Part shown: positions 36,290 to 50,700 of the stretch, piece after piece
How the letters are laid out: every line of letters begins with the position of its first letter
Position numbering within the stretch: position 1 is the first letter of the stretch
Program-made: the position numbers and the translations under genes
The notes under the pieces: generated by a model
Told to the model about the DNA's origin: nothing
The model's input: only the letters and a program-made list of their open reading frames with translations
The model's database searches: none
From: Smittium mucronatum
Taxonomy: Eukaryota; Kickxellomycota; Harpellomycetes; Harpellales; Legeriomycetaceae
NCBI GenBank assembly: GCA_001953115.1
Contig: LSSL01001338.1
Span: 39,571-103,570, forward strand
DNA: 64,000 nucleotides
Direction of reading: 5' to 3'

Positions 36290-39200
36290 TAGGCTCTAGA
36301 TAGAATATTTTTTATAGCTGAATTTGAATAAATTTTACTCTTCTGAGGTGTTTTTGAAATCCTTTGAAGAATTATTGCTAATATAGCCAAGTTAATAGTT
36401 CCGTTAAACTATATTCTGTTAAAATTAACTATCTATGATATAAAAATATATTTATAGATCCATTTACAACTCTGAAATTTATATTTTGACTTCATTTTTT
36501 TAGTCTGGTATAAAACATAATTTTTCTTCAATTGAAAGACTATTACTTCTCGCAACTACTGTGAATTTACTTCTATTACTGAAGCATCTCCTAATATTAC
36601 TTTTATCAATTGAATTTACGAATGAGATATTTTTGACTAAATTTTTTTCGTCCTCTATATTATATTTTTTATTATTTCAGATGGTAAAAAAATCCCTTTT
36701 GAATTTCTTCTTGATAATATCTGGCTATTTAACAGAAATAAATGTGATAAAATTATTTTTTGTTAATAATAAATTCACTAAACATCGAGCTATAATTGAA
36801 GAGAAGATAATATATTCTGCTTTTTGTGTATATCCTTATATTATAGCCTTCAAATCAAATTATTTTATGTCTAAAAGATATGTAAGACGTCTAATAGAGA
36901 GACTTGTTCTAAGAATTAAAATAATTCTCCATTTTTTTTGAAATTTTTTGATAATCATATTGATTTTTTCTTAATTAGAACTAGGAAAGGGTTTGGAGGT
37001 CATTCTAGCATATTTCAAACATTTCAACGTTATAAAATTGATTTTATACCAAAAAAAAAAAATTTAATAAACTCTAATAAATTTTTTCTATCAAGTTCTT
37101 CCAAGTGACTTTTTAAAGTTATAAATATGTTTTCAAGACCATTTTTGCAACCTTGATATAATTAGAAATATATCATACCATAATTTTTAAGGGAACAGAT
37201 CAAAACATTCATCTTTACAGAGTTGCGTTTTCAAATCTTTATTGGAATAAATAAAGTAAATATACCTAAATTATATTTTTCAAAAACTATATTTTGATGT
37301 GGTTGCCAAAGTCAATAAAATTCTATGATAAAAATTTTTTTTGATGTGGTTCAAAAAAAATTTATTATGTTTATAAAAAAAAACAGGTTAAAATTTATAA
37401 TATATACATTTTTTTGATTTTAATTAAACAAATATTAATTTATTATTTTTCCCGAAGCGATTAAATTCTCAAGAATAATTTGTAAATTATTAGTAAATTA
37501 TATTCCAAATTAAATTGGATTTTTTTAATTTGATTGACTATAGAAGAAAATTGAATAATTCATACTTCTAATGCATCAAATTATTAATTCTCAAAATTTT
37601 AATGGGATCCTATTCTATCTTTAAGCTTAATTTTTGATTGATTTATTTAGAACAAAATCAACATTATAACAAAATTAGAATGACTCCAATTTTATCTTGC
37701 TTAAAATAGTAGTTAGTATTTAGATTCATTTTCAAAACCTATTTACTTTTCTTCCTTTTAATATTCTTTCTTTAGATTAGAAAATTAACAATTCTGAAAC
37801 TAAATTAAGTTAGCTAAATTCTTCATATTTTTTTTTATTTACATGATGTAGAAAGTGTGTCTTTTGGGTCTATTAATCTTGAAAAAAATTCAAATTCGGC
37901 TATTTCAATTTTAATAGATTTTGAGCACTAAGTAAGATTTTTATAAATTTCAACGAGTTTTTATTTATTTTTTGACTAGTTCTTCCCATAAAATACAACT
38001 GAATGACGATACTTCAATAAATGTATATCAAAGTGATAAATCTTTATTGTTATAGATAAATGATGGGTAGAGAGGCAAAGATTCATATAATTACATCTAA
38101 AAATAATTTCTAAACTAATTATCTAGAACTAGGATATAAAAATTAATATTATATGTCTAATAAACACATAATTTTTTATCAATAACAAATTTCTGGCTAA
38201 ATTTAAGCAAGCCGAAACAACCTATATTTGAACTTATGGCCCACCACCCCTTTTTAATTTTATTTACAATCCAATATAATTGAATTGAATTGAGTTTAAT
38301 TTAATATACCATTTTATTTTGTATAGTATATTTATTAGTCAAAAATAGTAAACAGAAGAAAACTATCAAATTAAAGATAGAGAAAAGAATAAATTCGAAT
38401 CAAATTATTCAAAAATAACTAATCTACATATAGTATCAAGTACTTATTATGTAAAAATAAAAAATAAATACTAAATAATACGTGTAAATTTTAATATTTT
38501 ATTCTATATCAATATTCAATAAATATTTTTTGATTTGAAAAAAAAACCGCTTTAATATAATTTATTTTCAAAAAAATAAATTATTTTTATACACTTATAA
38601 AAATTCATGTTTTTAATATTAAATCAATGAACTGAAATTCACTTTCCTTTAACAATACAAATTCTTTAATAAAGATGCAAAAACGATTTTTATGTGATAT
38701 ATAAAAAATGAAAATTATGGATGAAGATTATAAGAATTTTTTGAAATAAAATAAATTCAGAATCGCTGGAATTCTTTCGCCTTTATCTATCGATTTAATA
38801 TACGATAAAACAACAATATTTTTTTAACTTCATATTTTTTTCTACTTTTTTTTTCTAACCCCTATGATCACAGTTTAATAATAAAAATTTAGCGAATAGA
38901 AATTAATAAAGATTTTAATTAGCCAATCAAGTTTTTATTTGAATCAATCTTACCAATTAGCTGAATGAATATTCAAATTTTTTCAGGAAAATTTGATTCT
39001 CAAATCAATAAGCGGATATGATTAGTGGAGAAAAATGGATATAAATAATATGAAGTTAATTTCATCCTTTTATAGAAAAATAATCATTTTTTTATGCTTT
39101 AAAAAGTGCTAAACTATTTTACAGAATGCACAATAATTAATTCGGGAGAGTTACTTTTCATAATTGATATAAATTTCCATTTATAAAAAGACATTAAAGT
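36290..39200. other. AT-rich spacer
   Basis: A 126-codon frame at 36561-36941 starts with GTG rather than ATG and is Leu/Ile/Phe-rich, as expected of antisense or chance. TTTTGATGTGGTT occurs twice near 37290 and 37343. No gene was recognised. Confidence 0.4.
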
Positions 39201-39249
39201 TAAAAAAAACCTCCCAAATTTAAATAAATAAACTTTATCAGCTTTTTCA

Positions 39250-40560
39250 GTTTTATCAGAGTCACTCATATCGTGTAACGATGAAGGATATAATTTCCGA
39301 ATTTATTTATTTTTGATTTTTAGAAATGAACGGGGCGAGTATCGCCTTTAAATCTAGATTATTATCTAAAGATTCATGAATTTTTATTGTTATTTTTTAA
39401 TCTCCTTTTTCGCTTCGATGATTCTTTTTCCTGTATCTTGATCATGTCTTAAAATTTTATAATTTCTGATCTTAGCGGAGATTTATAAATCTGGAAATTT
39501 TCAAGAGATGTACATATATCGATAAAAGTTTCGATGTTTTCATGAAAATATCTATAAGAATCCATTGTTATTTTGAGCAATTTTTTTAATATTCCAAAAA
39601 AAAATTCAATATTATTCTTTCTATGTGATCAGAAGTGCAATTTTTCATAATTTATGAGTGATCTGTGTCCAATGAGACAGTTGGATATTCAAAAAAAATT
39701 CAAACGTTTTGTGAGTGGCTCTGCTTATTTAACTGATTGATTTTTTTGGTATAACTGGCCTATTTTTTTTTTAGATTCCTACTTAGCCTTTATTGGTCAT
39801 AATTGAATATTTTTCATTATCCCCAGTATCTTCCATTCTGAAATCAATGGTGGATTTTTTCAAAAAAATTCTATAATTGATCTCAATCTTTTAAAAAACT
39901 GAAAAATATATATTGAACTCTCAAAATAAATGCTAAATAACGAATATCAACCATATATTATAACAGAGATATATTTTTTTATGCTGTAAAGGTAAATTTT
40001 CCCGAACAATTTTTAATTAGTCTTTAAAGGATTCACTTGTTCTTTTTATAAAAAAAACGTACAATCTACAATCAATGCTACATCAAAATTATTTACAAGG
40101 CATATGAATTAAAATAATAGAACATATTTTTTCATAAGACATAAAATTTTCTTTATTAAAGTTTCTATAACGATTATTGCAGTGTAATTATTCAATTAAC
40201 TGATTGACGGGGATGATTTTCCAAAAATTTCCCCATTTTCTCAAATTTGAAGTAGTGCCTTAGATATTCCAAAAGTATAAAACGTACAAATTTGAATGCA
40301 CATTTTGATTTTTCCCTCTTCTCATTTCCGAATTTATAAGACCACTCTCAAAAACTCGAAATATTTCATCAAGCCCACCCATCAGGGATCCTGAAATAAA
40401 ATAAATATTTTCAGAATTTTCAGAAAGTTCATTACAAATTTGATGGTCTTAAATATCGGATTTACTGATTTAGCTTTCTGAAATATAAGAGGATATCATG
40501 ATTTGGGCTTCATTATCTTTGGTACCTTCTCTCGTCTCTCAATTATCTTTCGAATATTTA
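39250..40560 (-). pseudogene. Decayed gene of unknown family
   Basis: A minus-strand frame from about 40540 to 40205 is readable over some 110 codons with only three TAA stops, each at a possible Gln position. It includes ETREGTKDNEAQIMISSYIS, NIYFISGSLMGGLDEIFRVF and ESGLINSEMRRGKNQNVHSN. Further on, fragments at about 39690-39500 read YPTVSLDTDHS, NCTSDHIERIILNFF and QWILIDIFMKTSKLLSIYV, and at about 39480-39350 a Lys/Glu-rich end. The region between is too shifted to read. I cannot assign a function; a transposon protein is plausible given the context. Confidence 0.45.
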
Positions 40561-40564
40561 ATAT

Positions 40565-42385
40565 TCCCAACCCTCCCCCCCCCTTTCCTTAAAATTTAAT
40601 ATTGTATAGATTTTTTGATGTATTCGTAAGATTATTATTAAATTTTTATGATCTAAATTTAGGATCTTATCTTAATCCAATTTTCATCATAGAAATAGAA
40701 AAAAAGTCTAATTTTTTTTAAAATAATTTTAACACAGTATCGAATTTTCAAATATAAAAATCCATTTTCGTATCATTTTCTTTTAGCTATTATATTAATG
40801 TTGCTAATGCACAAAAAAATAAGAGGCCTATATAACCATTTTTTATCAGATAATTAATTCTCAAAAAGGTTTTAATATGGAAAAAAAATCATTTTTGTGA
40901 GATCATTTTTTTGGATTTCAGGTACGTGAAAAACGATCTTCTAACACTTTAAAAATTTAAATTCTTCCCACAAATTCTCATAATAGATTTCAATACCACA
41001 TTTTTCATGATTAAAGATATCAAAATAAAATCATTCAAATATAAAACTTATTCGATGAAAATATGCTAATTTATTTAACTGAATGTCACAATAAAAAAAT
41101 CAAACACGTTATAATATTATAAAAAATAAATTGACTCTACTCGTTTTAAGCTATAAAATTAAACATATATTTGATAGCATAACTTAATAAAATTTATTTT
41201 AAGCTACTTAATAATAATTTCGGAAAAATTATAGAAATTATTCAATAAGGATCCTATTAAGAATTTGTCTATTAGAAATAAATGAATTTTAATTATAAAC
41301 AATAATTATATCTTTATAGTCATTATATTTCATATAACACTAATGCTAATTTTATTTCATTAATAATAGATTCATTAATTAAAGGGAGAAATTTTAAAGA
41401 AATTGTATAATTTTAAATAATTTATTGATTTTTCTTCCTATTTCTATTAATCGAAACCTAGTGAAACACATTATTTTTATGCAAGAATATACATATGGAT
41501 ATTTAGAGTTAGTATAGCCTCTTTTTTATATAAAAAAATAAAACGAATCTTAACTGAATCTTTTCAAGCATACCACAGAAAATTTTAAATAAAAATTGTT
41601 ATAAAATATAATGATAAACTGATATTATTTTATTTTATTCAGGAAATTTACACCAGCCTTATTATTTTAATCTGATTACAATATAGTGTTTTTCTAAGAA
41701 ATTTATTCACCTTTTGATGAAAGTTATTTTAAATTTATCTGTACCTAAATGAATTAATAAATTGAAAACTATAGAATTAATTGTAGTTATATCCATATAT
41801 ATGGAAATGTTATTTAAAAAAAATAGTGCTATAATTACTCTAGATGTCTTGACTTTTAAGAAGTTTGAAAAATATAAATACTTGTAAATTTAATATTTAA
41901 GCTTAAACTGTATTGATATAAATTAAGATGATATTTCTATCAAATTTATCGATTTTTTGTTTATTGTAACAAAGATTAAAACTACACTTAGGAATATGAA
42001 ATCATTTAAACTGCATATTTTAATTATATAAATATCACGGAAAGTTTTATGGAAGTAGTATATTGGTAATTATAACACTTTTTTTATAAACAACTAAATA
42101 ATATATTCGAATTTGGATTTTATAATTAGATATCAAAGTTTTCAATATATACTCTAACTTTAACCATTATAATCAATTTTTATTTATAAAGCATAATATT
42201 TTTTCCCCGCTAAATTAAACATTTTAAAAAAGTAGGCGTAATAATTATATAATAATTCCGCTTCAAAATTTTGAGAGAGTTAATATTTCCACAAATGGTG
42301 GTAGCATTTCTCAGTAAAGGAAAATTCTTTAGTTTCAAACTAATATTTAAACCAAATAAGAATTTTTAAGATATTGCAATTTATT
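40565..42385. other. AT-rich spacer with a C-run
   Basis: A C-rich tract (CCCTCCCCCCCCCC) stands at about 40568-40582. No gene or repeat was recognised beyond it. Confidence 0.5.
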
Positions 42386-42391
42386 TTTGAG

Positions 42392-44648
42392 TTATTAGCA
42401 TAAATAGACAGGTTTTTGAAAATAATTGCTAAAATAGGCGGTTTTTTAATTTGATTTTCACTTTTAGCATATGGATTCACTTAATAAATTTATTTTGTAT
42501 CTATAAATAATATCTAAAAATAGATGGATTAATTTTTCTTTACATACATTTAACTGGATATTTTTATCTTATTTATTTTTTTTGATTTTTTTGGGAAATT
42601 TATTTTCAAGTTAAGATAAAGTTCTAAAAACTAATTTAAAAAAAATTAAATTTTTATTCACCAAACTCTTTTCTGCCGCTTTAGCAGTTACATACCTCCA
42701 GAGCATTGATTCAAAAATATAATTTAGAGAAACTTTATAATGTTTCCAGTTTTGATAAAACTTAGCACATTTTTTTAAATCTGATAGTTACTGTATGAAA
42801 TATAGATATAAAATAGTTTTTTGAAATTTATTTTTCTTCTAAGAACTTAATCAGATTGAAATAATCAAGACTAATTAAAATATTTTTAGAGTTTGTACAT
42901 AATAATTCACCAATGAGTTGAACTAAGTTTGGAGTTTTGAATCTCATTAGTTGATAATACAATTTAAGACTTGATTTTATAACAGGAATAAAATATTTCT
43001 AGTTTCTAATTCAATTTATGTATAGAGCCAGAAATAAAAAAAAGTCTTTTACCGCAGAGACGAAAAAATCATAAATAATATTAACACATTATATATCTGT
43101 ATATAATTTGAATATAAATGTCACAATCAGAGTAACTTTTTATAAAATTTTAAGGATTATTTGCAAAGAGTTAGTTATTTATAATACAATTATGGATATA
43201 TCATTCCACATATGCTTAGAATGATTGGGAGGTTATATTTAAAATCAGTACTAAATAACAATAATGTAAATTTTAAAATATTTTGATATCCAAAAATCCA
43301 ACTTATAATCCAACCATTTTCTTTTTTCGTGTCTGAATAATTTTAAAAAAAATGTACTCATAAGTATTTTAAAATAATAAATATAGAGACTCAGTATCCT
43401 AACTGGTACACTTAATACTCCTTTTCTTCTTAAAATGTACGTCTTGTGTATAAAAATGGTATTTTGTTTTATTAAACTTAAAATCTGAAATAGTCTTAAC
43501 AAAATATAGAGCTAAAGTTGAATTTTACTACCATTAGTTAAAATGCCAATTGATTATGGATTGGGTTTAAATTTTGAATTATTTATGATTAAATATTTAA
43601 TAATATCAGTAAATGCTTATATTATCTTAAAATTCTATTAATCAAGTTATAATTTGCATTAAAGAAACAAACTATTTTTTGAGGATTTTTCTGGATAATT
43701 TAATGCAAAAGGTATATAAAAGATAAAAAATAGCAATAAAAATTATCACCATAAACTCAAAATTCGAAAAGACGTGCGATTATATAAATTTTAATCGTTA
43801 TTGTAGTATTAATGATATCTTTGATGATATATATATGATTTTTTCGAAGAATGGATTTTCAGAACATTAGAATGATAATTATGGAATAATTTTCTAGAAG
43901 GCTCTTTTCTATTAAATGCGGTATTTCTCATTTTATAAATTTACTTATGGTATAGATAGAGTGACCTATATATAAAATAAGTTATATAGAAATTAACTGA
44001 TAATAAAAATAGCAGTGTGTGGACCTATAGTAAAAATTATAAATTTCTCTAAAATATTTAACTCTTTTAAAACATTGAAGCATAAATTTTGGGTAAAACA
44101 AAATAAAATAAAACATTGAAGCTAGATTAGTGATTCATTCGTTTTGGAAGTTATTTTAAGATGATAATGTAATAAATTTTTTATTTCTTCGGATTACATT
44201 GTTTTTTATTTTTTCAAAATTTTTCATAATGGTTTTTTATAAATATCTGATCTTCGATTAATCAAAAAATTTCTCTATAGCTTGGTGTATCTATTAATAT
44301 TTCCAAATTTATTTTTAAAATTAATCCTGATTTGCTATCTGATTAAGTTGCTTTAAAGAAAAATGAATTTCAAATCATTGTTTTATATCTATATTTCATA
44401 AATTAACATTCAGATTTGAGAAACAGATCTAAGTTCTATCAAAGCTGGATCTATTACAAAGTTTCTCGAATTAAGATAATAATAACAGTTAAATGTATGT
44501 ATAGCGAATTGAATCCATATATTTTTTGATATTATTTTTAAATAAAAGATATATTTAATAAGTGAATCCATTGGCTAAAAACTAAAATCAAATTAAAAAC
44601 CCGTCAAGTTTTGCAATTATTTTAAAATCTATCTATTTTTGCTAATAA
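42392..44648. mobile_element. Non-autonomous element sharing the MULE-type ends
   Basis: The left arm opens TTATTAGCATAAATAGACAG at 42392. The right arm, reversed, opens TTATTAGCAAAAATAGATAG at 44648, and homology runs inward over about 140 bp to a TATGGATTCACTTA-type block. A second paired segment (about 42775-42880 with 44320-44420) is also inverted. The end sequence, two GCAAAAATAG-like blocks about 30 bp apart, matches the ends of the 26.9-33.8 kb MULE. It has no transposase. A SINE-like copy (42571-42713) has inserted in the left arm. No target duplication could be confirmed. Confidence 0.55.
42571..42713 (-). repeat. SINE-like repeat copy inside an inverted arm
   Basis: T-runs at about 42571-42592 are followed by GGGAAATTTATT, AAGATAA and CTAAAAACTA blocks. 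The head is CAAACTCTTTTCTGCCGCTT, then AGCAGTTACATACC and a CATTGATTCAA end. The order matches the family defined at 5482-5638. Confidence 0.55.
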
Positions 44649-44649
44649 A

Positions 44650-46640
44650 TCTTTATTTTTTTTGAAAAAAATTAGCTGGAAATAGTCTTTTGAAAAATAA
44701 ATTAATCAAGAATGAAAGATAAATCACATATATTTTATCTTTAAGCTTTTTAATAATAGTTAAAAAATCGATATTTTTTGTAATATTAGAGACTTTATTG
44801 AATTTATCGCCTATATAAAAATAAATGGCCAATTTTTTTTGCACGTTGTTATTGGTTAACAGCAAGGATTAATTATTTTTTTTGGAATTAAACAAATTCG
44901 ATAATATTTCGTAATTATCTCAACATTAAGAAATTACGGCATTAACGTGAAAAATATGATCATTAGTAACTTTCTAGTTTCCTTGTTTAGATACATGGGA
45001 ATTTTAAATGAAAATAGGTGCTAATATCTTTATATCATCATTATTTCTTAATAAAATTTGCATTAAATTGATTTCGCAAAGTAATAAAATATTAGAGGAA
45101 TTATCTAATTTATGTATTCATAAATATAAAATGCCAATTAAAGAAATTAAATCCTTCTATTTCTTAAAAACTTTTTTTTTAATTTTTTTTTAACAAATAT
45201 TATTATTAAAAAAGACCAATTCTATAATTCTATATCTTTATAAATAATTTCTTGTAACACTAAAAAAACAATTCGCTATTAATGGTATAATTTGCGTAAA
45301 CATCAAATTTAACGAATTATTATATGCTTCATAAAATTAGCAATACCTATTTGTATTCTTATTTCAATCATCTCTAATTAATGAACCATAACTTTAATTA
45401 GTAGACTCGAAATATCATTTTTTCTTGATTCAGTTTTAACCCTTTAATTAATAATAAAAAAATAAGTCCTGCTAATAATCAACTTACAAGATGGTAAGTC
45501 ATGACACATGAAATCATCTTAATCATCGTATGAATAATCCAATTTTGCACAAATATGGTCTAAATTATTTTAGAGGTTGGGATAGGAAGTGTTATAGAAA
45601 CAAATATTTTGGTATTAATACTGGCATTATCAATTATCGAACCACATTAGTTAATATTAAATTAACAATGAAGTCCTTTCTAACATTTTAAGTTGTTAGA
45701 ATTTGTGTTATCTTATGTGGGGGTCTAATATAAAAGTCATACGTATTTATGGCATCTAAAAGCTAGATAAAAATCATTCTAATAATTCTAAATGGTGGTA
45801 AAAACTGTCTAATTATAAATGTGATTTTTTTCTATTAAAATTTTATTGATTTCGTTATAGCTGGTGTTATTTTCGATTAATAGTACTAATCAATAAGCTC
45901 ATCAGCTAATTAGAAAATGAAAGATCCATTTCATCACACTCATCTCTGTTAAACAAACCAGTAGCTTAAAAAGAAATGACAGGAATATAAATGAATTAGC
46001 TTGAGCTGTTACTTAATTAATTTTTAATTAGAAATTTCTAATTAATTAATTAACATCTCTCTCAAAAAAAAATTTGTTTAGCTTTTAAGTATAAAATGAT
46101 GCAGTTTATTTAATTATTCGTTTATATATTTATAGGTACATAAATTAGATAATTCCTCTAATATTTTATTACTTTTCGAAATCAATTTTATTTAAAAATT
46201 TATCCAATTGAATATCCATTGCGAAAAATGGACGGATAGTTAGATAACTGAATTATTTTTGTTGAAGACAATGAGAAATGTAGCTAATTTTCCAAATTAG
46301 GAAACCTATAATAAGCATAATGGAAATTTTATCTACGCTGTGTAAAATCTTTTCACAACCATATATTAAACCGTTATAATTTATGCTTACTCTGAATTTT
46401 AATTTTTAGCCAAAAAAATTATTAAATTATTAAATGATTTGCTTTTAATATGAATAGATATGGTTTATTTATATAATAAATTTTTAATAGTTATCTGTAC
46501 GGATAATTTATTTTTGGTTCTAATATTGAATTGATCGTAGCCAAAAGCTCATAAAAATTTTCAAATCAAAAATATGGTTAGGAAAAGAGAAATAGGTCTT
46601 ATTATTTGATATATTAAATGTATTATTTAAATGGTTTAAA
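44650..46640. other. AT-rich stretch with one inverted pair
   Basis: 45040-45130 and 46123-46215 are inverted copies; the core ATAAAATATTAGAGGAATTA and its neighbours match almost perfectly over about 70 bp. The 61-codon frame at 45008-45193 begins with a true ATG and overlaps the left arm. It includes KLISQSNKILEELSNLCIHK, but I do not recognise it. Otherwise no gene. Confidence 0.45.
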
Positions 46641-46645
46641 TTTAT

Positions 46646-47735
46646 TTTTACACAAAATTAGACTTTATGAACAAAATACGCAGTTAATAACAAAAATTAT
46701 TTTTTGTCCAATAAAAACTCTTAGATATTCCGTATTCATAGACAAAACATAATAACTCTTTTTATTTGACTGTTTTTTTAATTTAATTATATGACTGATA
46801 ATTTTTTATTCCAGACCACTTTATCTATAAAAGTAATAGGCCAATTTGACACTAAATACTATTTCTAGTGACTTAAAATTTTATTCAATGTATTCCATAA
46901 TTTTTATGTCTCAAAAAAACAATCTTGCACCCACATTACCAATTAAAACCATTTTAGATTTAATGGGGTTTTATTTTAAATACATGTGGCTCAATTAACC
47001 CTTTAAAATTTCTTAACTGGGAAAAAAGCGAACATATATTTCAAATCTTCTGCATTCAGAGAAACCCCAATTTATTAACATTGGAATAATTTGGTCAAAA
47101 TATTTTATTCACAAAACTATGTTATTTTACACAAAATTATGCAATTATACACAAAATATGCACTTATGCACAAAATTTCTTTTTTGGCCAATAAAATCTC
47201 TTAAATATTCCGTATTCATACACAAAATAAAAGAACTCTTTTTATTTGACCGTTATATTTAATCTAATAATTATTGATGCGATAAATTATTCCAACGTTA
47301 ATAAATTGGGGTTTAATTGAATGCAAATAATTCGCCATAAATTTTCTTTACTTTCCCAATTACGAAACTTTAAAGGGTTAATTGAACATATTGTAACTAA
47401 AATGTAATACCATATACATCTAAAATGGTGTTAATTGGTAATGTGGGTGCAAGATTGTTTTTTTGAGACATAAAAATTGTGGAATACATTGAATAAAATT
47501 TTAAGTCACTAACAATAGTATTTAGTGTCAAATTGGCCTATTACTTTTATAGATAAAGTGGTCTGGAATAAAAAATTATCAGTCATATAATTAAATTAAA
47601 AAAACAGTCAAATAAAAAGAGTTATTATGTTTTGTGTATAAATACGGAGTATTTAAGGGAAACTATTGGCCAAAAAAGGAAATTTATGTATAAGTGCATA
47701 TTTTGTGTAAAATCATGTAGTTTTGTGTATAAATA
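46646..47735. mobile_element. Fold-back element with 450-bp arms and a third partial arm
   Basis: 46646-47094 and 47283-47735 are inverted copies, about nine bases in ten identical over much of their length. The 188-bp loop between them holds about 150 bp (47113-47262) that repeat the outer end of the left arm in the same orientation. The outer ends carry short tandem words of the type ACACAAAATATGCA. No coding is present. Such a structure fits a fold-back or MITE-type transposon into which part of a sibling copy was inserted or duplicated. Confidence 0.7.
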
Positions 47736-47739
47736 CTAT

Positions 47740-50700
47740 TAACCTTATTTAAATTATTTTTTAATAAATTAATAACTGGTGGTAAACCTTAATGGAAATT
47801 TAAAAAAGTCACAGGATATTTATTTCAAAACAAAACGTGCTATTTCAAAATTTCTATTATTTTTTCCCGATCATTTATTTTTTCAAAAATTCTTCGTTCT
47901 AATTTTTTTTTTATCTAATTATTAATTAAGAACAAAATAAAAAAAAAAATTGGGGGTTTATTTCTTTATTTGCGATAAATTCAATAAATCACTATTATTG
48001 CCGCATTTTTTCTTTCTCTATGTATAAAAATTAGTGCTGAATTTAAAATACTCTAATATATTAAATCTTTAGCTTTTTTTTCAGTTATATTTATAATGTT
48101 GTCTATAAATAGAAATACGTTACACGATTTAATAAGGGCACCATATTTTTGAAATAGAAGCTCAGATAAACGAATAAAAAATCAAAAAAAATCCTTAAAG
48201 ATTAGAAAATTTTAAAAAGATCAGATACTCGCTTAAAAAACCTGAAATCCATTTAAAAATACAGCAGTTTACTATTTATCCAAAGATAAATTATGCTACT
48301 AAGTGTAAAATTAATATAATTCTATTTGTTGAAAATATAAACAGTCTTTTATAAAATAATATTTCAAATATAATGATTTTGTTATCCAGAAATAGAAAGC
48401 ATGCTTGTATCGACCGAGCTAAAAGGGAAAACAAGATGTTATTGGATTTAACAAAAAATATCGCGTTTGCTTATAAAAGGATTCAGATGTGGTTGTTTGA
48501 ATTGTTTATCTTTTGGTACTAATTAATGGACTGATAACCTTTAAATAGATTGCTTGCTGTAGTCAAGTAGTTTGCCCCACAAACTGTATCCAAGTACTAA
48601 AGTGATCAAAATTTATTATTATAAATGTATAATGAGAAGAGAGATCAGGATTCATTGAATCCTGTATCGCTAGACTTTATAAACTAGTGCTCTAGAATGA
48701 CATACAAATTTTAACATAATATATCCAATTATAATTAACATGATACATGCACATATTATTGGCTGAATTCCAACATAAGTGTAAAATGCTCATATTTTCC
48801 TTCACGCATATATTAGTCAAAAATTTACTTCAAATATTATTAGGACTATTTATAATAATTAAACTCAGCTAAATTTAGTCTAAAAAAACTATTTATCCTT
48901 GTTTTCAAATTTTAGTATATTAAAAATCTTATCACTTTGTAAATAATCTTCCTGTTATAGCATATATCATCGGATTTAATTGGATTTATTTTCAATTGAG
49001 TATTAATCTTATTATAGTTACACAGCTTATTTTTATGTTTCAAAGTGTTTAAAAATCTTCTCAATTTTAATAGCTTCATTACGTAAAACCATACATCAAA
49101 AAAAATGTGGTGAGTTTCTCGCATCTTCATTATTCAACCCCATTTTAAAGTGAGAAAAATATCAAAAATACCCTATTTTTCGATTTAATTGTTATGTTTC
49201 AAATTTTTATAAACCCTTTAATCAATAAAAAGAGTATCTCAAAATATAAAAGACTTTTTTTATCATTAAACCCTATTAGATCTTTTAAATGAACTTACTG
49301 GAAACTTGTAATTTGACTTAATCTATTTACTTTTACACTAAAATAAAAAAATATGTTCTTAAATAGTTTTTAATGACGTTATTTTGCAATAAAATTCCGT
49401 GATAAAAAAAAATCTATATTCTTAAATTTACTTTCTTAAAAATATATGCTGCATATAAATGTTCCAGTCCCTATATTTGGCCCGATGTAAAACAGAATAA
49501 ACATACTAAGTGGGATTTGATTATTTAAAAATACTCCATAAGTAAAATTTATGTTTATATTCAAACTTCATTCATCTTAATTGAAACTCTGATATAATAC
49601 ACCAATATGGCTTTTTATTACATCTAATAGAAAAATAGCAATTTATTAATTCAATGTAAAATGATTGTACTTGTATTTTTTATTTTTTAGAGATATATCT
49701 GAACTTTTTGGGCTTACGATTTTTGACTTTATATCGAAAGGGAATGGCTAAATAAGATGATAGCTTGAAAAGTTATTATTCTTAACACTTTTGATTAGAG
49801 GATCTATGATTTTGCCAGAATATCATATTGTTATTTACTAAGTGTCAAGTCAATTTTAAATATAATATAAATATATGATAATATAAAATAATTCTAGTTT
49901 GTAACACTTCGAATAAAATTCTTGAAATATTTTTTAAAATTATTTTTCTCACATCTTAAAACTATCAAAGAGTTGTATTTATAATCTCATTTAGTTGTAT
50001 TTTTATTAAAAAGTAGGACTTGGACATAGTTAGCCATTTTCAAAGGTTCAATCCTTGGTAGGTAAAAAAAAAAAAAACTTTATCTAGATTATTATAAAAA
50101 AATGAATAAAAATTACTTATAAAGCCTCCACTTAAATTTTTCAAAAATAAGGAGTTACCACTATTACTTTGATATTACTCTCCATATCTTGACCTCATTT
50201 ACATTTACACTACTCTTTTCTTGTAAATAAAATCATTGTCGTTTTAAATCTCAAATTTTGAAACACTTATAAACTTTCAATGAAGATTGTATCCATCTAT
50301 TAAGTCAAGGATTAACTCTAAAAAAAATTAGATGATTTTTAAGCATTAAGGAGGATAAAAATAACTCATGTAAACATAAAAAGAAGATTTAATTTCAGTT
50401 AAGAAGAAATCCAATTAAATCCGATGATTCAAGCTAAAACAGAAAATTTCTTACAAAGTGAGAAGATTTTTATTTTCTTACCTTTTCAAATAATATTCAT
50501 ATATTTTACGAAATTTGATTCCGCTTTTCTATTCGGAATTTACCCTGTTTGTAATTAATTGGTTTTTCTCAGCACTCATTAACGCTGGCATTTTAATTGG
50601 TTGCACATCCATGAATTATCTATTATTTTTCCTCAAATCGGTTGATTTTTTCCAAATTAAATCGAGAGAAGGTTAAGATTTGGGATTTATGAAACTTAAC

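Noticed and set aside
36561..36941. 126-codon plus-strand ORF
   Set aside because: Begins at GTG, is almost all hydrophobic residues and matches no family.
48390..48480. KHACIDRAKREN as a Zn2Cys6 cluster belonging to the TF pseudogene
   Set aside because: Only one cysteine of the six is present and it lies 2.5 kb from the first exon without linking splice sites.
50030..50085. GGTTCAATCC followed by an A-run as a tRNA or tRNA-derived SINE
   Set aside because: No A box or foldable cloverleaf in the preceding 80 bases.
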